The notes beneath the pieces were generated by a model. It saw only the letters and a program-made list of their open reading frames with translations, made no database searches and was not told the origin of the DNA. 64,000 bases of DNA from Catonia carolina (Eukaryota; Arthropoda; Insecta; Hemiptera; Achilidae): the NCBI GenBank assembly GCA_035578175.1, contig JAQMRL010000003.1, positions 22,983,419 to 23,047,418 of the forward strand, read 5' to 3'. Of this stretch, positions 1-12,091 are shown piece by piece. The stretch's first letter is position 1. Each line of letters opens with the position of its first letter. The translations under genes and the position numbers were made by a program.

Positions 1-201
1 GTACTTTTATACGGATTTGAAAACTAGATAGTAGTTACCGGTGTACTTTGATAGTTGGGGTTCAATTAACCATAATCTCTCAGGAATAGCCGGCCTGGGT
101 CTGCACAAGACTACACCTCATTTACATGTCATACACATCATCTTCATCTCATTAGGTCATGGGTTGCTTATTGTTCTTAAATTGAACAGATTGCAACGTA
201 C
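1..201 (+). repeat. SINE-A copy, cut by the window edge
   Basis: This stretch is the reverse complement, with scattered mismatches, of 4244-4450, including the shared core around GGGGTTCAATTAACC and the shared end GAACAGATTGCAAC. The window begins inside the element, so its tRNA-like head is outside view. A 63-codon open frame here is incidental to the repeat. Confidence 0.75.
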
Positions 202-2519
202 AAACATTAAGAATTTAAAAAAAAACAATTAATCCTTAGAATCTAATGTATTTTAATTAAACATGCCTTAGAATTTTATATATATTTTTAATCTCTGAAG
301 ATTTCTTTATCTTCTTCTTCCTTTTTAAAAGAGGACGTGTCCTGTTTATTCTGTCAAATTTACCTATTGTTACTCCGATTATCAAGTATCTTTCATCATT
401 TTAAAAGCCTACTGGGAGGTTTTTTGGTTTTTGTTATACGTGATTTAATTATTGAATCCTATCTGTTCTCATGATTTATCCTAAACCTTCGTCATGATCT
501 TATTCATCTTGCAATATCCTTTATGCCACGTTTCTCTCTGATATTGTAATTTCTTAGTTAAGCTCTCATTATAATTCTCTTAGTAATCCTCAATAAATTG
601 TCTTCAGTTGTTTGTTCGCATCATTATCTCGGTTAGCTCTTGTTTCAACTGCATACATAAAAATTAGTCTGATGCAGATCTTGTCAATTCTGGCTTGACT
701 TTTTTCTCCAATATTTTATTTCCAAAAATTAAACTTTTCCGGCTCAGCCCTGGCATACTGTTGAAAGAATATGTGTCATGTTTATGAATATATTTTAGTT
801 GTTTAATAATATTGGCTGAAAGAGAAACTTTGCGTCGTAAACTAGTGAAAAACCAAAAATGAGAAACCCAACTGATTATCTCCTCTCTAACAAACACCAA
901 AAATAATTTAGAAGATATAATTATCTTATCAGACCGTTTTTTTAAATTAAACAAATCGATAGAATGTAAAAGTTAAACAAAATTTACATACTAGTTAAAA
1001 AAAACTATGAAATTTTTTTATAATCGCAAAATCAATCATTTTTATGACAAATATTTAAAGCAGGGAATTATTATTGTACTTTTTCGATCATTTATTTATT
1101 CATTCTATCATTTCCTTTTTCTTCTCTAAGTGCTACAGTGTAACTCAGGATAATGGGTTCAATATGTGAATCGCATTTTTCAACTGTTGACGAAACAATA
1201 TCTCATAAAATTTGATTTTTCTAATCAAGCTTTCAGATGGTGAAATCTACTGCTAGCTTTAAACGAAATATCATTGTATAATGTTCAAAAATTAATTTAA
1301 TTTGTACTTATTTGATTAACCAGGATGTAGGGCTGCTTCCAAGAAGCAAACGTTGAAGGAACGGTCGAACGGAGCTGTGATGTATTCAAATCTCGCGAGG
1401 CATCTGGTGAGCTTTTGTTTACAAACCTCACTGCCTACCATCCTAAAGGAAACTCGCTCCCCTCATTCCATAAAAAAATGTAGGCAGGTCTCAGCCTCCT
1501 CTTTACCATCATTTTCCTCCAATCTTCTCTTCCTTTAGAAAATTCTCTTGAAAGATCTTTCGTGTTCTAAATCTCTTAAGAATGCTTTACCCCACCCCTC
1601 TTCCTTTTCACCCTCACCCGACCATCCTTACTTTATGCTCCTTTACTTCATATTTTAAACAAATAATCCTTTTCAATCAAAGATTCTTTTTTACGTCAGT
1701 TTACTTTTATCAAACAATAGGCTTTAGTGAAAATATTTCCTGAAGGTTTCTTGACAAAGCCTTATTGATTATAAATATTTAGTAAACATACCCTTTAGTT
1801 GAGTAAAGATAACCTACATTTTCGTTCTTTATAAAATTATGGATGTATTCAGTGGTTCTGTATGGTTAGATATTTTATTTTCTTGTTTGCGTCAGAACGT
1901 TTTTATTTTGTTGTGTTGCGTAGATCTTTTGTTACTAAAAATTATGTTCAAAAGAGGCGCCTCTCTGATTCCCTTTTTTTATAAGTATTTTTTTTATTCT
2001 CTACTATGGATGCTATCAAAATTTAAACCATTGTCTTTCCAGAATTATTAAGATGATTTTCAGCAACCGTAAATATAAAATTAATTTACCTGATTATGTT
2101 CGGTTTACTTTCTCTCTCTAGCTCCATTACAGAGAGATAAAATATTGTAGTAGGGATACTTTTCAATACCTGGACGTTTCTTTACGTTGCATGATATCCT
2201 AAAAGCAGAAATTTGTTCCAAGAAGGATGTCTATGTGTATTTTATTCGTTCCGTATAAACTATACAGAAGCTGAATTTTTTATTTGTATTTAGATGATTT
2301 TAACGATGATTATAAATGAATGAGGATTCTAAATGAAGTTTTCTTTGACTTTATTTATTACACAATTACATTTGTGCCAGGGCACTGCACCAGCAATATG
2401 CCAGGTGTTTACAATGTCTGAAAAGCCCTGATTTATATAACACTAATGTGACTAGGTGATCACAACGTCTTTAGTCATTATTTTACCAATAATCCTGTTC
2501 TGGGTAAATAAACCTTCAT
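202..2519. other. AT-rich stretch with no recognised gene
   Basis: Both strands contain only short open frames with low-complexity translations. The part at about 1340-1640 is richer in C and pyrimidine runs and may be an old repeat or LINE 5' region, but I could not assign it. No splice-linked coding signal was recognised. Confidence 0.5.
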
Positions 2520-2860
2520 AATACATCAAACAGCCTATATTCAATCCTACATCATATAATACGTCATACAGCCTACATTCAATCCTACAGCCTATAAAAC
2601 AAAATAAAGCCTATATTCAATCCTACCGCCCATAATACATCTTACAGCCTATATTCAATCCTACAGCCTATAAAACATCATAAAGCCTATATTCAATCCT
2701 ACAGCCTATAATACATCATACACCCTATATTCAATCCTACAGCTTATAAGATCCTACATCATACAGCCTATATTCAATCCTACAGCCTAAACCGTATAAT
2801 ACATTACCGTATTATACAGGCTGTATAATATGTTATACAGTCTATATTCAATCCTAATAT
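2520..2860. repeat. 38-bp minisatellite
   Basis: The word ATTCAATCCTA recurs at 2539, 2577, 2615, 2653, 2691 and 2729, exactly 38 bp apart, then at 2772 (43 bp) and 2846 (74 bp). Each unit also carries CAGCCTATA or a variant. The last part contains a local inverted repeat around CCGTATAATACATTACCGTATTATAC. This is a short tandem array whose distal end has degenerated or rearranged. Confidence 0.9.
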
Positions 2861-3021
2861 TCTGGGCAATGTTAAATTTTAGTCGGCCATCTTGGATTCG
2901 CCATATTGAGTTTAAATTCCTTATTTGAAGTAGGATATTGGCCATAAGATGCATGACCTCCATCTAAAATTTTAAGTGAAATTCAATTACATTAGAAATT
3001 TAATTATAATATTTTAGTCCA

Positions 3022-3123
3022 TAATTGGCTGACCATGTGATAAGAAACAGAAGTATCTTTAGTAGCCCTGGAACTAACAGATCGAATGCAAATAATTTAA
3101 CACTCCGCCTGCATATTATGGGC
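3022..3123 (-). repeat. Truncated SINE-B copy (5' part only)
   Basis: This matches the first roughly 100 bp of the SINE-B family described at 10521-10914 (reverse strand), from the initial GCCCATAA-type end to the TGGTCAGCCAATTA segment. The 3' part is missing. LINE-driven retroposition usually truncates the 5' end, so this copy probably lost its 3' part by later deletion. Confidence 0.75.
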
Positions 3124-4243
3124 TTTTAATTGCGTATAAACTGTAGACCAAATTATTTCTTTCAAGTTTTCTGTTTATTAGGAGTATTTTAGATAATCAT
3201 TCATATACGTTTAGAAAGATTGATTCGAAAGTTTGCTGTTCTGACCCAAGTAATTCTGTATCACTATGACTTAAAATTTATTTTTCAAACGAAAATCAAA
3301 ACATCCTAGTAATAAATTTTTATGACAATATTTTATGAACATTTTTATAGATTTTTGAGTGATATACTCTGCTTTTAAAGTACCACGATTATTTATTTAT
3401 ATTCATCTACTTTATGTATTTGCAAGAATGACATTATAAATGTAACTCATAAACGAAAAAATATAAAACCTAACATGTTAAAATTTTATAACATGTTTAT
3501 AGGAGCTACAAAGTAGACCTGAAATTGCTCTTTATTATTACATAACGTATTATAGTACAAAATAAGAGGCCATTACAAAAATATGTTGGTACATCATAAA
3601 AGATTGGATGGCGTATAAATACTGATATGACTACAAAATGGGTCAGGTGTCATTAAATTTATTACTGACTATAACAAATACATAGTCTACCGTGTAAATA
3701 ACTGCAAAACTGTAAAATACGTAGATCTGCTAAGGAAAAACAATTTTGTTAATGGAAGAAACGTAAATCGTTTCCCTCGATATTATTATTACTATTATTA
3801 AGTCTATCTGTTCGATGTTTACAGAACGACTAGAAATGACACCCACGCTTCGCACGGACTTCCTGCTACCTCAAGAGCGATTGCAATAATATTGGATTGT
3901 AGGTACACAGGGATTTTTTACTCCAATGTAGTTCATAAAATAGATGTTAAATTAAATTAGATCAATAATTGTGTTTACGTTGTTACATAACATAATAATT
4001 AGGTCTTATTTTTGCAGTAGCAAACCAAACAAAGTACAAAAAACATAAGTAATCGGCAAGCTATTGTCATTAACTCAAAAGGTTGTGAATGTATTGAAAG
4101 AAATATATATATATGTACTATAATAAGTATAGAATATGTGCAATTTACGGTTATTTATATGTAATGCAGTTGTCTATTTTACGGAAATATAATAATAATC
4201 ATAGTAGGCTAATATTATCAAATAATTTTAATCGCCAATGTAT
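3124..4243. other. AT-rich stretch with no recognised gene
   Basis: No coding signal or repeat was recognised. A short trinucleotide tract (TATTATTATTACTATTATTA) lies at about 3781-3800. Confidence 0.5.
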
Positions 4244-4537
4244 AGTTGCAATCTGTTCAATTTAAGAATAAGCAACCCCATGACACAATGAGATTCAAAG
4301 ATAATGTGTATGATGTAAAAATGAGTTGAAGTCTTTTACAGACTCAGGTCGATCATTCCTGAGATAGTATGGTTAATTGAACCCCAACCATTGAAGTACA
4401 CAGGTAACCACTGTCTAATACTCAAATTCGTAAAAAAGTGAGAGCCTTTACTAGAACTTTAACCACGTAAATTTCATCTCCGAAAATCAGCTGTTAAACA
4501 GCAGACTCGTGGCGGCCGGCTTTACCACTAGACTAAA
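4244..4537 (-). repeat. SINE-A, tRNA-headed
   Basis: Read on the minus strand, the right end carries a perfect RNA polymerase III A box (TAGTCTAGTGG, consensus TRGYNNARNNG) near 4520-4533. A unique body follows and ends in GAACAGATTGCAAC. The body matches 1-201 in the opposite orientation. The B box is degenerate. The structure (tRNA-like head, unrelated body, two dispersed copies) fits a tRNA-derived SINE. No clear target-site duplication was found. Confidence 0.65.
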
Positions 4538-5370
4538 AAGATGGGTATATTATTAAATAAATAAATAATTTATAAAAGAAAATTAATAAATGCAGTAACC
4601 AATCTAGCTGGTGAGGTTTCCCTTGTCAAAGTTTAGAAAAATTATATAAGTAAAAGAGCTCAAAGACCAAGAGACAAATCGATTATCTAACAGGAAAATT
4701 TTGAAATATCTTCACATTCTTTCTTTTTTAAATGGAATATTATAACATGAATTTTTAAACATTTACTCCCAGAATTTTTTGGAATGAGTAGAAGAAAAGG
4801 AGAAGAAAAAGAATAAGCAGCTCTTCAAGTGAACCCTAATCAGTCATTTTTTATGTGAAACCCAAGGTGCCTAAATTTATTGGTCCGAGAAAAGCCAGCG
4901 TTCTAAAGGAATAACGATGGCCAAGTTTGATGATGATGATTGAATCGCTGTCTTGTAAACTAATATTCAAATTATTGTGAGATGGTGTTGTGATTTTACT
5001 ATTTAAACAGAGTATTTTAACCATATTAATGTATATATAATTTTATAATTAATGTAATATTTATAATTAATTAAATGGATGCGGCCGTAATGTAAAAGGA
5101 GGCTGCTCTGCAATATGGATTATAATACCATACTCACACAATAGTGTAATAATATAGTAGTTTATGTTACACATATATCTGGTGTACAACTATCTGAATA
5201 CATAGTTATTAAGGTCGTATTAAACCAACTTGGGATGTTAATATGACCCCCTTAGATGGTTGAATTGTAATTCGAATAATTAACGCTAGATTATATCTTA
5301 ATTAAGATTTATTATGTAATTATCAAATTCACGATTACTGGCAGCTAACAACTGCTAGTATTAAGTAAAT
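4538..5370. other. Gene-free stretch
   Basis: Mostly AT-rich. A purine-rich tract (about 4790-4815) and a GATGATGATGATT run near 4930-4941 resemble the short-repeat tail of an RTE-like LINE, but no reading frame precedes it, so I do not call an element. Confidence 0.4.
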
Positions 5371-5382
5371 AATTCTGAAGAT

Positions 5383-6438
5383 CAAATTATGGCTAAGAGA
5401 CGAGAATACAACCTTGAAACCCATCTTGCATTTATAGATTTTGTAAAGGCTTTTGACAGTGTTAAACGTTCGCTTTTATGGAGGGTTCTGGAAAGGAGAG
5501 GATACCCTAAACATATTATCAGGATATTGCAGAGCCTGTACGAAGATACTGTGATTTTACTAGATTTAGATGGGAAAGTGACAGAGCCTATTAAAACCAA
5601 TAGAGGAGTTCGACAGGGATGTTGTATATCGTCGACGTTGTTTAATATATATGTGGACGACATGTTGAGAACGTGGAAATGTAATGTAGACCCAGGTATA
5701 CAGATCTCGGATGGCTTCTTTATGAACTCTCTTTTATATGCGGATGACAAAGTTGTAATACAACAGAATGAAGACGAGTTACAAAAATCGGTATTTATGT
5801 TGGAACAAGTTGCAAAACAATACAATCTGGAAATATCATCCACAAAATCTAAAACTATGGCTTTTAAAGGTAAATATACAATAAGGACGAGAATAGAGAT
5901 GAATGGAAGGGCAGTAGAACAGGTTAAACATTTTCAATATCTTGGGAGTGATGTTTCATACGATTTTGATAAAGACATAACAGTTAAACTGGCCAAATTT
6001 CAGAATATTTGTGGAAATATTCACAGACATCTGAAGAATAAAACGAGGAAGGAAACACGCCTCAAATTTTTCAACACTATTGCGGTTCCAACACTCCTAT
6101 ATGGCAGTGAGTCATGGGTGCATACTGCTAAAAGCGATAGTAAAATTCAAGCTGCGGAAATGAAGTTTTTACGAAGTGTGCATGGATGTACCAGAATGGA
6201 TAGAATAAGGAACGTGGATATTAGAAGCGCACTATCAGTTCAGTCTTTGCATGAAAAGATAATAAAAAATAGACAACGATGGTGTAGTCACCTGGACAGA
6301 ATGCCAAACGAAAGGATGCCAGTGGCAGCTTTAAATTATCAGCCAGTTGGCAGAAGAGATGTAGGGAGGCCGAGAGGGAGATGGGTACCGGAACAGGTTC
6401 ATGTAACCTAATCCTTGGAAGTGAAGATGATGATGATG
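5383..6438 (+). mobile_element. 5'-truncated RTE-like LINE copy with 12-bp TSDs
   Basis: The copy is bounded by perfect 12-bp direct repeats AATTCTGAAGAT at 5371-5382 and 6439-6450. It begins inside the reverse-transcriptase domain, contains the rest of the RT and the C-terminal tail, and ends in a short GATGATGATGA tail with almost no 3' UTR. 5' truncation, TSDs and a short-repeat tail are the signature of target-primed reverse transcription, and the compact 3' end is typical of RTE-like elements. The perfect TSDs point to a fairly recent insertion. Confidence 0.9.
5389..6411 (+). pseudogene. Reverse transcriptase fragment, RTE-like LINE
   Basis: A 340-codon open frame. RT motif A is FIDFVKAFD (catalytic Asp near residue 17), motif B is RGVRQGCCISSTLFNIY (about 72-88), and motif C is YADD (117-120). 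The C-terminal segment contains LLYGSESW and the basic GRRDVGRPRGRW tail common to RTE-like proteins. The endonuclease and the first RT motifs are absent because the copy is 5'-truncated, so the ATG at 5389 is not the native start. The frame is otherwise uninterrupted across the RT core, which suggests a young copy, but it cannot encode a complete enzyme. It may also be read from a flanking promoter, with no evidence for that here. Confidence 0.88.
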
Positions 6439-6512
6439 AATTCTGAAGATGTTTGGCTAGTAAAAAGCTCGATTTCTAATGGTAACACATTAAAAAAAAA
6501 TAAATGTTCGGG

Positions 6513-7445
6513 TTCTTTTCTGTTATCCCCCCCCCCCCCAGCATATTTTTTTCACATTTCATGGATATTTCGTATGTAGTTATTTTTACAGAATCTGTAA
6601 CGATAAAAACGGGAAAAATATTTTAAAAGTCATATAACATTTTTCAAGTAGGTGTTAAATATTCTTCTCTTTTTCAAGTTAACCTTTAACTATTTATTAA
6701 AAATTATTAAATTGTTTAATAATATTTAATTTAATTATATTAAATTTATTTAACGTTGTCGTGTACTCAATGAGTTAATATTTCATTATTACATACAGTA
6801 ACAACATTAAGAAAAAAACAATGTATTTACCCTACCTACATTTAACCTTAACTTGAAGAATATTGGTGTAGGATTTTTTTAAATATTTTTCCCGTTTTTA
6901 TCGTTAAAATTACTGTAAGTTTGCACACGAAATATTGATAAAATTTGAAAAAATATGTTTTGGGGGGGAAGTAACAGAAAATACCAAATTTGGTCTTTTC
7001 TGTTACTTCCCCTTCAAAACATATTTTTTTCAAATTTTATGAATATTACGTGTGCAAACTGTATGTTTGTTAAAACTTATGTTTTTGAAAGCTTATGTTT
7101 TTCCAAAAAACAATCTTTATGAAAAAAATTAAATCTGCTTAAGAACATTTAATGTTCTTAAGCAGATTTAATTTTAATATTCTTCTCTTTTTCAAGTTAA
7201 CCTTTAACTATTTATTAAAAATTATTAAATTGTTTAATAATATTTAATTTAATTATATTAAATTTATTTAACGTTGTCAAATAATATAAAATAATTGCAA
7301 ATGTTAAATAATATAAAATAATATAAAAAATATGTTTTGAAGGGGAAGTAACAGAAAAGACCAAATTTGGTATTTTCTGTTACTTAAGAACATTTAATGT
7401 TCTTAAGCAGATTTAATTTTTTTCATGAAGATGGTTTTTTGTTTG
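6513..7445. repeat. Nested foldback / long-TIR repeat cluster
   Basis: Two back-to-back units have long inverted arms. Unit 1 pairs about 6513-6625 with 6870-6985 (both include CTGTTA, a C-run, CATATTTTTTTCA and ACGATAAAAACGGGAAAAAT). Unit 2 pairs about 6988-7031 with 7323-7366. A 100-bp block is repeated exactly at 6661-6760 and 7179-7278. A perfect 51-nt palindrome sits at 7125-7175, and part of it is copied at 7386-7425. No transposase is present, so these look like non-autonomous foldback or MITE-like elements that duplicated locally. Confidence 0.75.
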
Positions 7446-9654
7446 TTTAATAAAGAACAGTAAAATCTACGAACTATTCAAGAAATAATAATAAAAATAT
7501 ATCAAAAATTATTTAGAATCAACTATACAGAAGCCTACTACACAATTTCTTCAGCAAAATACTGAACTTGTTTATCATAAGGTATTTTTAAAACGTACAA
7601 GTATATGAAATTGTAAAATAAATTTAGTATTCATTTGAAATACCGATACATAAGTTTACTAAGTAATAGCCGGTTTTAATAAATAACAAAAATAACTTTT
7701 TCGAAAGATATAACTTTAACAGAATAATCTAGAATAAACAAACCATAGAACATTCAACTCTCTACTGTAAACAAAACAAGCGAAGGTGTCACCAAGAAGC
7801 AAATAATTACAGTGTCAAAATCATGAGGTCACTCTCAAGCGCCGCCAAGGTTAGCCCGAGAATGGCATAATAGAGTTAATATTTTAAGGTTTACTTTTTT
7901 TATGTTGACATGCTCTATACTCCATTTTTGGAGTCTAAAATAAAACTTTATTCTGTCCTTGGATTATCATTATTGCAGATCCCATATTTTTATTTAAGGC
8001 AATACATGGAATTATTAATGCCGATAGTGCGCATGTAGTGTAAAGGGTTCAAATATTTAAACTACAGAGGGCGCAGGCTCTTGCACTATTACGTGCAAAC
8101 ACGGATATCTCCCCTGGCGAGATGCGTTCACATTATGAATGTTGTTGATGGTTGCGGGGTTGATATATTCAACAGGAATTTATCAACATTCAAGAGGAAT
8201 ATTTTGTTATGTTGGATAGGTTAATCCAGTTGGGACAGACGTATGACAAGTTGGTAGGTGAACTGAGTAGCCTTCCAGCATTATTAAGTCGTATTGGACT
8301 CCCGTTTGGTTATGTTAATTTACGTGTCTGTTAAATTGCTGGTTTTTCTTGTTGTTAATATTTTTATTTATCCTTTGAGTTTTGATATGTTTCTTTCCAC
8401 GCTGTAGACGTAGTATCATTGCCGATCCCTGTTTATGTAGTTTTTCACTTGCCTATGTAGTTATTTATGCGTTTTTCTTTTGACGTCCCCTATGATTTAC
8501 GTCCCAATAGGTAAGTGCAGAGTTTTTAAGGATTTCTGCATGTTGCTGCACTTCTTCAACTCAAGTAGGTCTTCTCCGCTTCCCTGTTAGTTCCTTTCAT
8601 GGAGGCTGGAATGGCTGTAAGGAATGAGTGGAGGCCATAAAAAATATATTTGTGCTGTAATGCTGTTATAGTTTCAAAATAAGAAATAAATTAAAAAATT
8701 TCATCTACAGAAACATATACAAAAAGGTTCATTAGTATTAAGATATAACAAAAAAACTTTCAAGTAAATTTTAAGTGAAGAAAACAATTTAAATTAATTA
8801 TTTTATGTTTAACAGTATCATGGTAGATACGTGAGTACTTATTTAGGTTATTAATTGAGGTTAGAGCTTTATCCTCTGTATTAATAACCATACATAAAGT
8901 CTTACTTGAATACTTGTTGGTATAACGGTAATTATAATAACTTAGGATTATAACATAATTAATTGTACTATAATAATATAATATTTATTATCCAATTATT
9001 ATAATTATGAATTATTATCCTAATTACTGTATTACATTAGAACAATATTACTTTCCACGCTATAACAACGAAAATTAAATTCATTTATAGTTTACCAGAC
9101 GGCTGTATAAATTATAGTTTCACCCTATGTTTTATCAACTGTATTTTGTAAAAGGTTAATTTAAGTAAGAACTCTTTATAATTATTAAACTATTAAGTTA
9201 CTCTACGTGATCTTTTGTTAAACAAATTTTATTTGAATTCGGATTGTAAAGAATGTTACTCTAATTTTTGTTCTGTTACTCTGGTTGAGTCATTGAAGTA
9301 CAAGATAAGGAAAATAAAAAGAAATGGCTTTTAACGTAATTCTTTTCTTTAAATTAATAAAATAAATTTCATTACCCATTCAGTCAATGCTGAGAATTAA
9401 GTAAAGGTATCAGATATAAAGATGGCGGGTAGCTACATTACTTTACACAAGTAATGCGCTTCGTATCAAAAATACAAAAAATTCAACTTGACAGAAATTA
9501 TAATATAAATGATATATCATAAAGAACATAAATTATTTACGCGTAAATTTATTTTTACTCATTCAATATTAGCACATTTTAAATTATCTTGCTTTTGAAG
9601 GAAATTTATATAAATATTTTTTTTTGCATCAGAGACAGCAAAAAAACTTATGTT
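7446..9654. other. Gene-free stretch with an unassigned GC-richer part
   Basis: Apart from the LINE 3' end noted at 7903-7955, no feature was recognised. About 8040-8640 is less AT-rich than its surroundings and gives some protein-like translation, but it has many stops and no family I can name. Around 8900-9070 is very AT-rich. Confidence 0.4.
7903..7955 (+). repeat. LINE 3'-end fragment with conserved hairpin
   Basis: The sequence around TTGACATG, then CTATACTCC-loop-GGAGTCT, then ATAAAACTTTA matches the 3' UTRs at 16905-16975 and, on the minus strand, 54975-55035. In two of the three copies ACTCC pairs with GGAGT. This is a short 3' remnant of the LINE family whose coding end is seen at 16219-16354 and 55086-55760. 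Confidence 0.55.
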
Positions 9655-9750
9655 TACTCCCTCAGGGAAGTACGTGGGGAAGTATTGTTGGGTTTAATTG
9701 AGGCGTCCTCGTTCAGTTTTAAGGAGGCCGCGACCGTCTACCAATTTATT
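9655..9750 (+). repeat. Dispersed repeat shared with 63605-63695
   Basis: The segment containing AATTGAGGCGTCCTCGT, GAGGCC and CTACCA is shared with 63605-63695 in the same orientation. The parent element is not identifiable from two short copies. An overlapping 77-codon frame (9589-9822) has no recognisable protein character. Confidence 0.6.
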
Positions 9751-9833
9751 TTGTTTAACGATAAACATTCCACAATTTCACAAAAATTCAGGAGTCTCTC
9801 GAAATATAATTTGGAAATGTAAAGTAGGGAATG

Positions 9834-9860
9834 TTCTCTCTCTCTCTCTCTCTCTCTCTT
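9834..9860. repeat. (CT)n microsatellite
   Basis: About 13 CT units, directly abutting the TTGCCT repeat family that starts at 9858. Confidence 0.95.
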
Positions 9861-9990
9861 GCCTTATATGAATATAATAGGCAAGTATTGTTTTCATGTA
9901 GATTTTCACCAAAAATACAAGTTCTTAGAACTCCTGAACCTAAAAAACATGTGTTTAGCGGTTGGTCTGAGTATCTGTTTGTGTGAACAA
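9858..9990 (+). repeat. TTGCCTATATGAATATA repeat family
   Basis: This shares with 37089-37200 a palindromic start (TTGCCT...GAATATA...AGGCAAG), then AAGTATTGTTTTCATGT, GATTTTCACC and CCTAAAA segments. Related short palindromes occur at 36097-36130 and 36199-36225. The family is unclassified. Confidence 0.55.
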
Positions 9991-10510
9991 ATTATTTCCT
10001 TAAGAAAGGATACTGTACAAAGTTGAAACTTAAAACTTAATTCAAGTACCACTAGGGGACCCAACACAAACATTGTCATCATAATCGGTCACCGGAAGCA
10101 GTAAATTATCCGTGTTTTTTCACCGATTTGCAATTTTCTCAAAAATAGCTCTCACGATTTTTAAGAACTCTTCTCGTTACTATATTTTTAAGCTCTACAT
10201 GATAGGGTAATGTCCAAATTCTAGAAAGCTGTGCTCTTGCACTAAAAAAATGTTTTTTTTTAGATTTTGGCCTTAATATGGGTTAATATGTGGCTATTTT
10301 GACAAACGTATACTATACCATATCAACAGATGGTAAGTTTTTTTTCAGAGTAAAACGCTAATGAAGAGAATTACTAGATCTTATCATTTGTGTATACTTA
10401 CCTAAACAAAGTGTTACGTACTAGATAATTAATATTGGCATTGAATAACAATTAATATTGTTTTACTGCAAGATTTATTTATTTCAAAAAGTATTATGTA
10501 AAAAAAATAT
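9991..10510. other. Gene-free stretch
   Basis: No reading frame or repeat was recognised up to the SINE-B target-site duplication at 10511. Confidence 0.5.
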
Positions 10511-10520
10511 ATATGGGTTA

Positions 10521-10914
10521 TCTGTCCATAACAGACAGGTGAAGTGTCAAATTATTTACAATCAATCTGTTCGTTGCAGGGCTAAAATAAATAGTTTTGT
10601 TTCTTATCACATGGTCAGCCAATTAAATGATTGAATCATTTAAGAACAGAAGAGGTAGAGGTGTAAAAGACACTAATCAGAGTTATCTCCTCTGAAATTA
10701 ACAAATTTCATTATACAGCCAGACCCTGTGGTGAATGAAGTGAAGGTATCATTTGCAGAGTGGAAAATATGTGCTTTTCAGAGGGCCCGGCTTGCTGATA
10801 AGTGTACTTTTCTATTCAGTGAGGAAGGCAATTGTAAACCACCTCACTCCTCGTTTTACTTAGTAAAACCTCTATAGGTTCAAACCAGCCTTTTGGCTGA
10901 TGACCTAAACAACA
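10521..10914 (+). mobile_element. SINE-B copy with 10-bp TSDs
   Basis: A 394-bp element flanked by the perfect direct repeat ATATGGGTTA at 10511-10520 and 10915-10924. It belongs to a family with seven near-complete copies and one fragment in this window. The copies start near GCCCATAA and end with GGTTCAAACC (a perfect Pol III B-box match, oddly near the 3' end), a short hairpin CAGCC-TTTT-GGCTG, GATGACCTAAAC and an (AAC)n tail. TSDs and a short tail show LINE-assisted retroposition. An internal frame of about 75 codons is open except for one stop. Confidence 0.9.
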
Positions 10915-10924
10915 ATATGGGTTA

Positions 10925-11677
10925 GAGTATAACAAGATTTTTAACTAATACCAGAAAATAGTGCACAGTGTATTGTAGACTACATGAACGCATTAACACT
11001 GTCTTCATTGATTATGCCAAAACAACATTAGTTAGGTTAAATGAAACTTTATAATGAATTGTTGTTTTGTATGACACTCTAAGTTAAACTTTGTGTTTAG
11101 TAGTTAAAATGTTCGTCGATATTACTTAGCTAATTACTCTTAAATTAATATGTGTGTCTTTCCTTTTTGTAACAAATTCATTACGGAAGAGAATATTATC
11201 AATAATATTACAGTTTTGTATAAAGAATCGCTAAGTTAAAGTATACTTTTTTAATCTCTTAACTTCTATAAATAACTCCTTAGCTTTATTAATTGATTAA
11301 TTTGGTTAATTGATCTCTTATAGTAGGCTATTATGTTTTAAAATATTTCGGAGGTAATTACTTCCTGTAATTAATATAAACTTATAAAATATATTGTGGA
11401 CAACAAAAACATCCTCGCGTAAACTTCTTGAGCAGATTTATTATTATACTAAAAAATACTGTGCAGTCTTTCAATTTGTGGCTGTTAGGAAGAGGTATAA
11501 CCTTAATAATATTGTGTCATCAGAAAAAAAGCGAAGACCAGTTGAATAAGTCAGCGGCTTTAGTTTTTACTCTCTCTGAACTATGAGGTAATATACAGGG
11601 AAGAAAACGAAGCCTACTTTTCCATTTCGATGTTCTGAAATCGAGTTTTCACTGAAAATACACGTTTAGACCTACAT
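10925..11677. other. Gene-free stretch between two SINE-B copies
   Basis: AT-rich sequence with no recognised coding or repeat signal. It separates two SINE-B copies in the same orientation. Confidence 0.5.
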
Positions 11678-11687
11678 GGTTTCGGTT

Positions 11688-12081
11688 CTGCCCATAAGAG
11701 ACAGGTGAAGTGTCAAATTATTTACACTCAATCTGTTCGTTGCAGGGCTAAAATAAATAGTTTTGTTTCTTATCACATGGTCGGCCAATTAAATGACTGA
11801 ATCATTTAATAACAGAAGAGGTAGAGGTGTAAAAGACATTAATCAGAGTTATCTCCTCTGAAAGTAATGAATTTCTTATACAGCCAGACCCTGTGGTGAA
11901 TGAAGTGAAGGTGTCATTTGCAGAGTGGAAAATATGTGCTTTTCAGAGGGCCCGGCACACTGATAAGTGTACTTTTCCATTCAGTGAGAAAGGCAATTGT
12001 AAACCACCTCACTCCTCGTTTTACTTAGTAAAACCTCTACAGGTTCAAACCAGGCTTTCTGCTGATGACCTAAACAACAAC
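11688..12081 (+). mobile_element. SINE-B copy with imperfect 10-bp TSD
   Basis: Very similar to 10521-10914 and in the same orientation about 1.2 kb away. The flanks carry GGTTTCGGTT (11678-11687) and GGTATCGGTT (12082-12091), a 10-bp TSD with one mismatch, so it is an independent insertion rather than a tandem duplication. The 3' hairpin has decayed here. The internal frame is open from 11893 to the element's end. Confidence 0.88.
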
Positions 12082-12091
12082 GGTATCGGTT

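Noticed and set aside
4920..4945. GATGATGATGATT run as a LINE 3' tail
   Set aside because: No LINE coding text precedes it and no TSD was found.
5382..5843. 153-codon minus-strand frame
   Set aside because: It lies entirely antisense to the RT core of the LINE at 5383-6438, and the RT motifs are on the plus strand.
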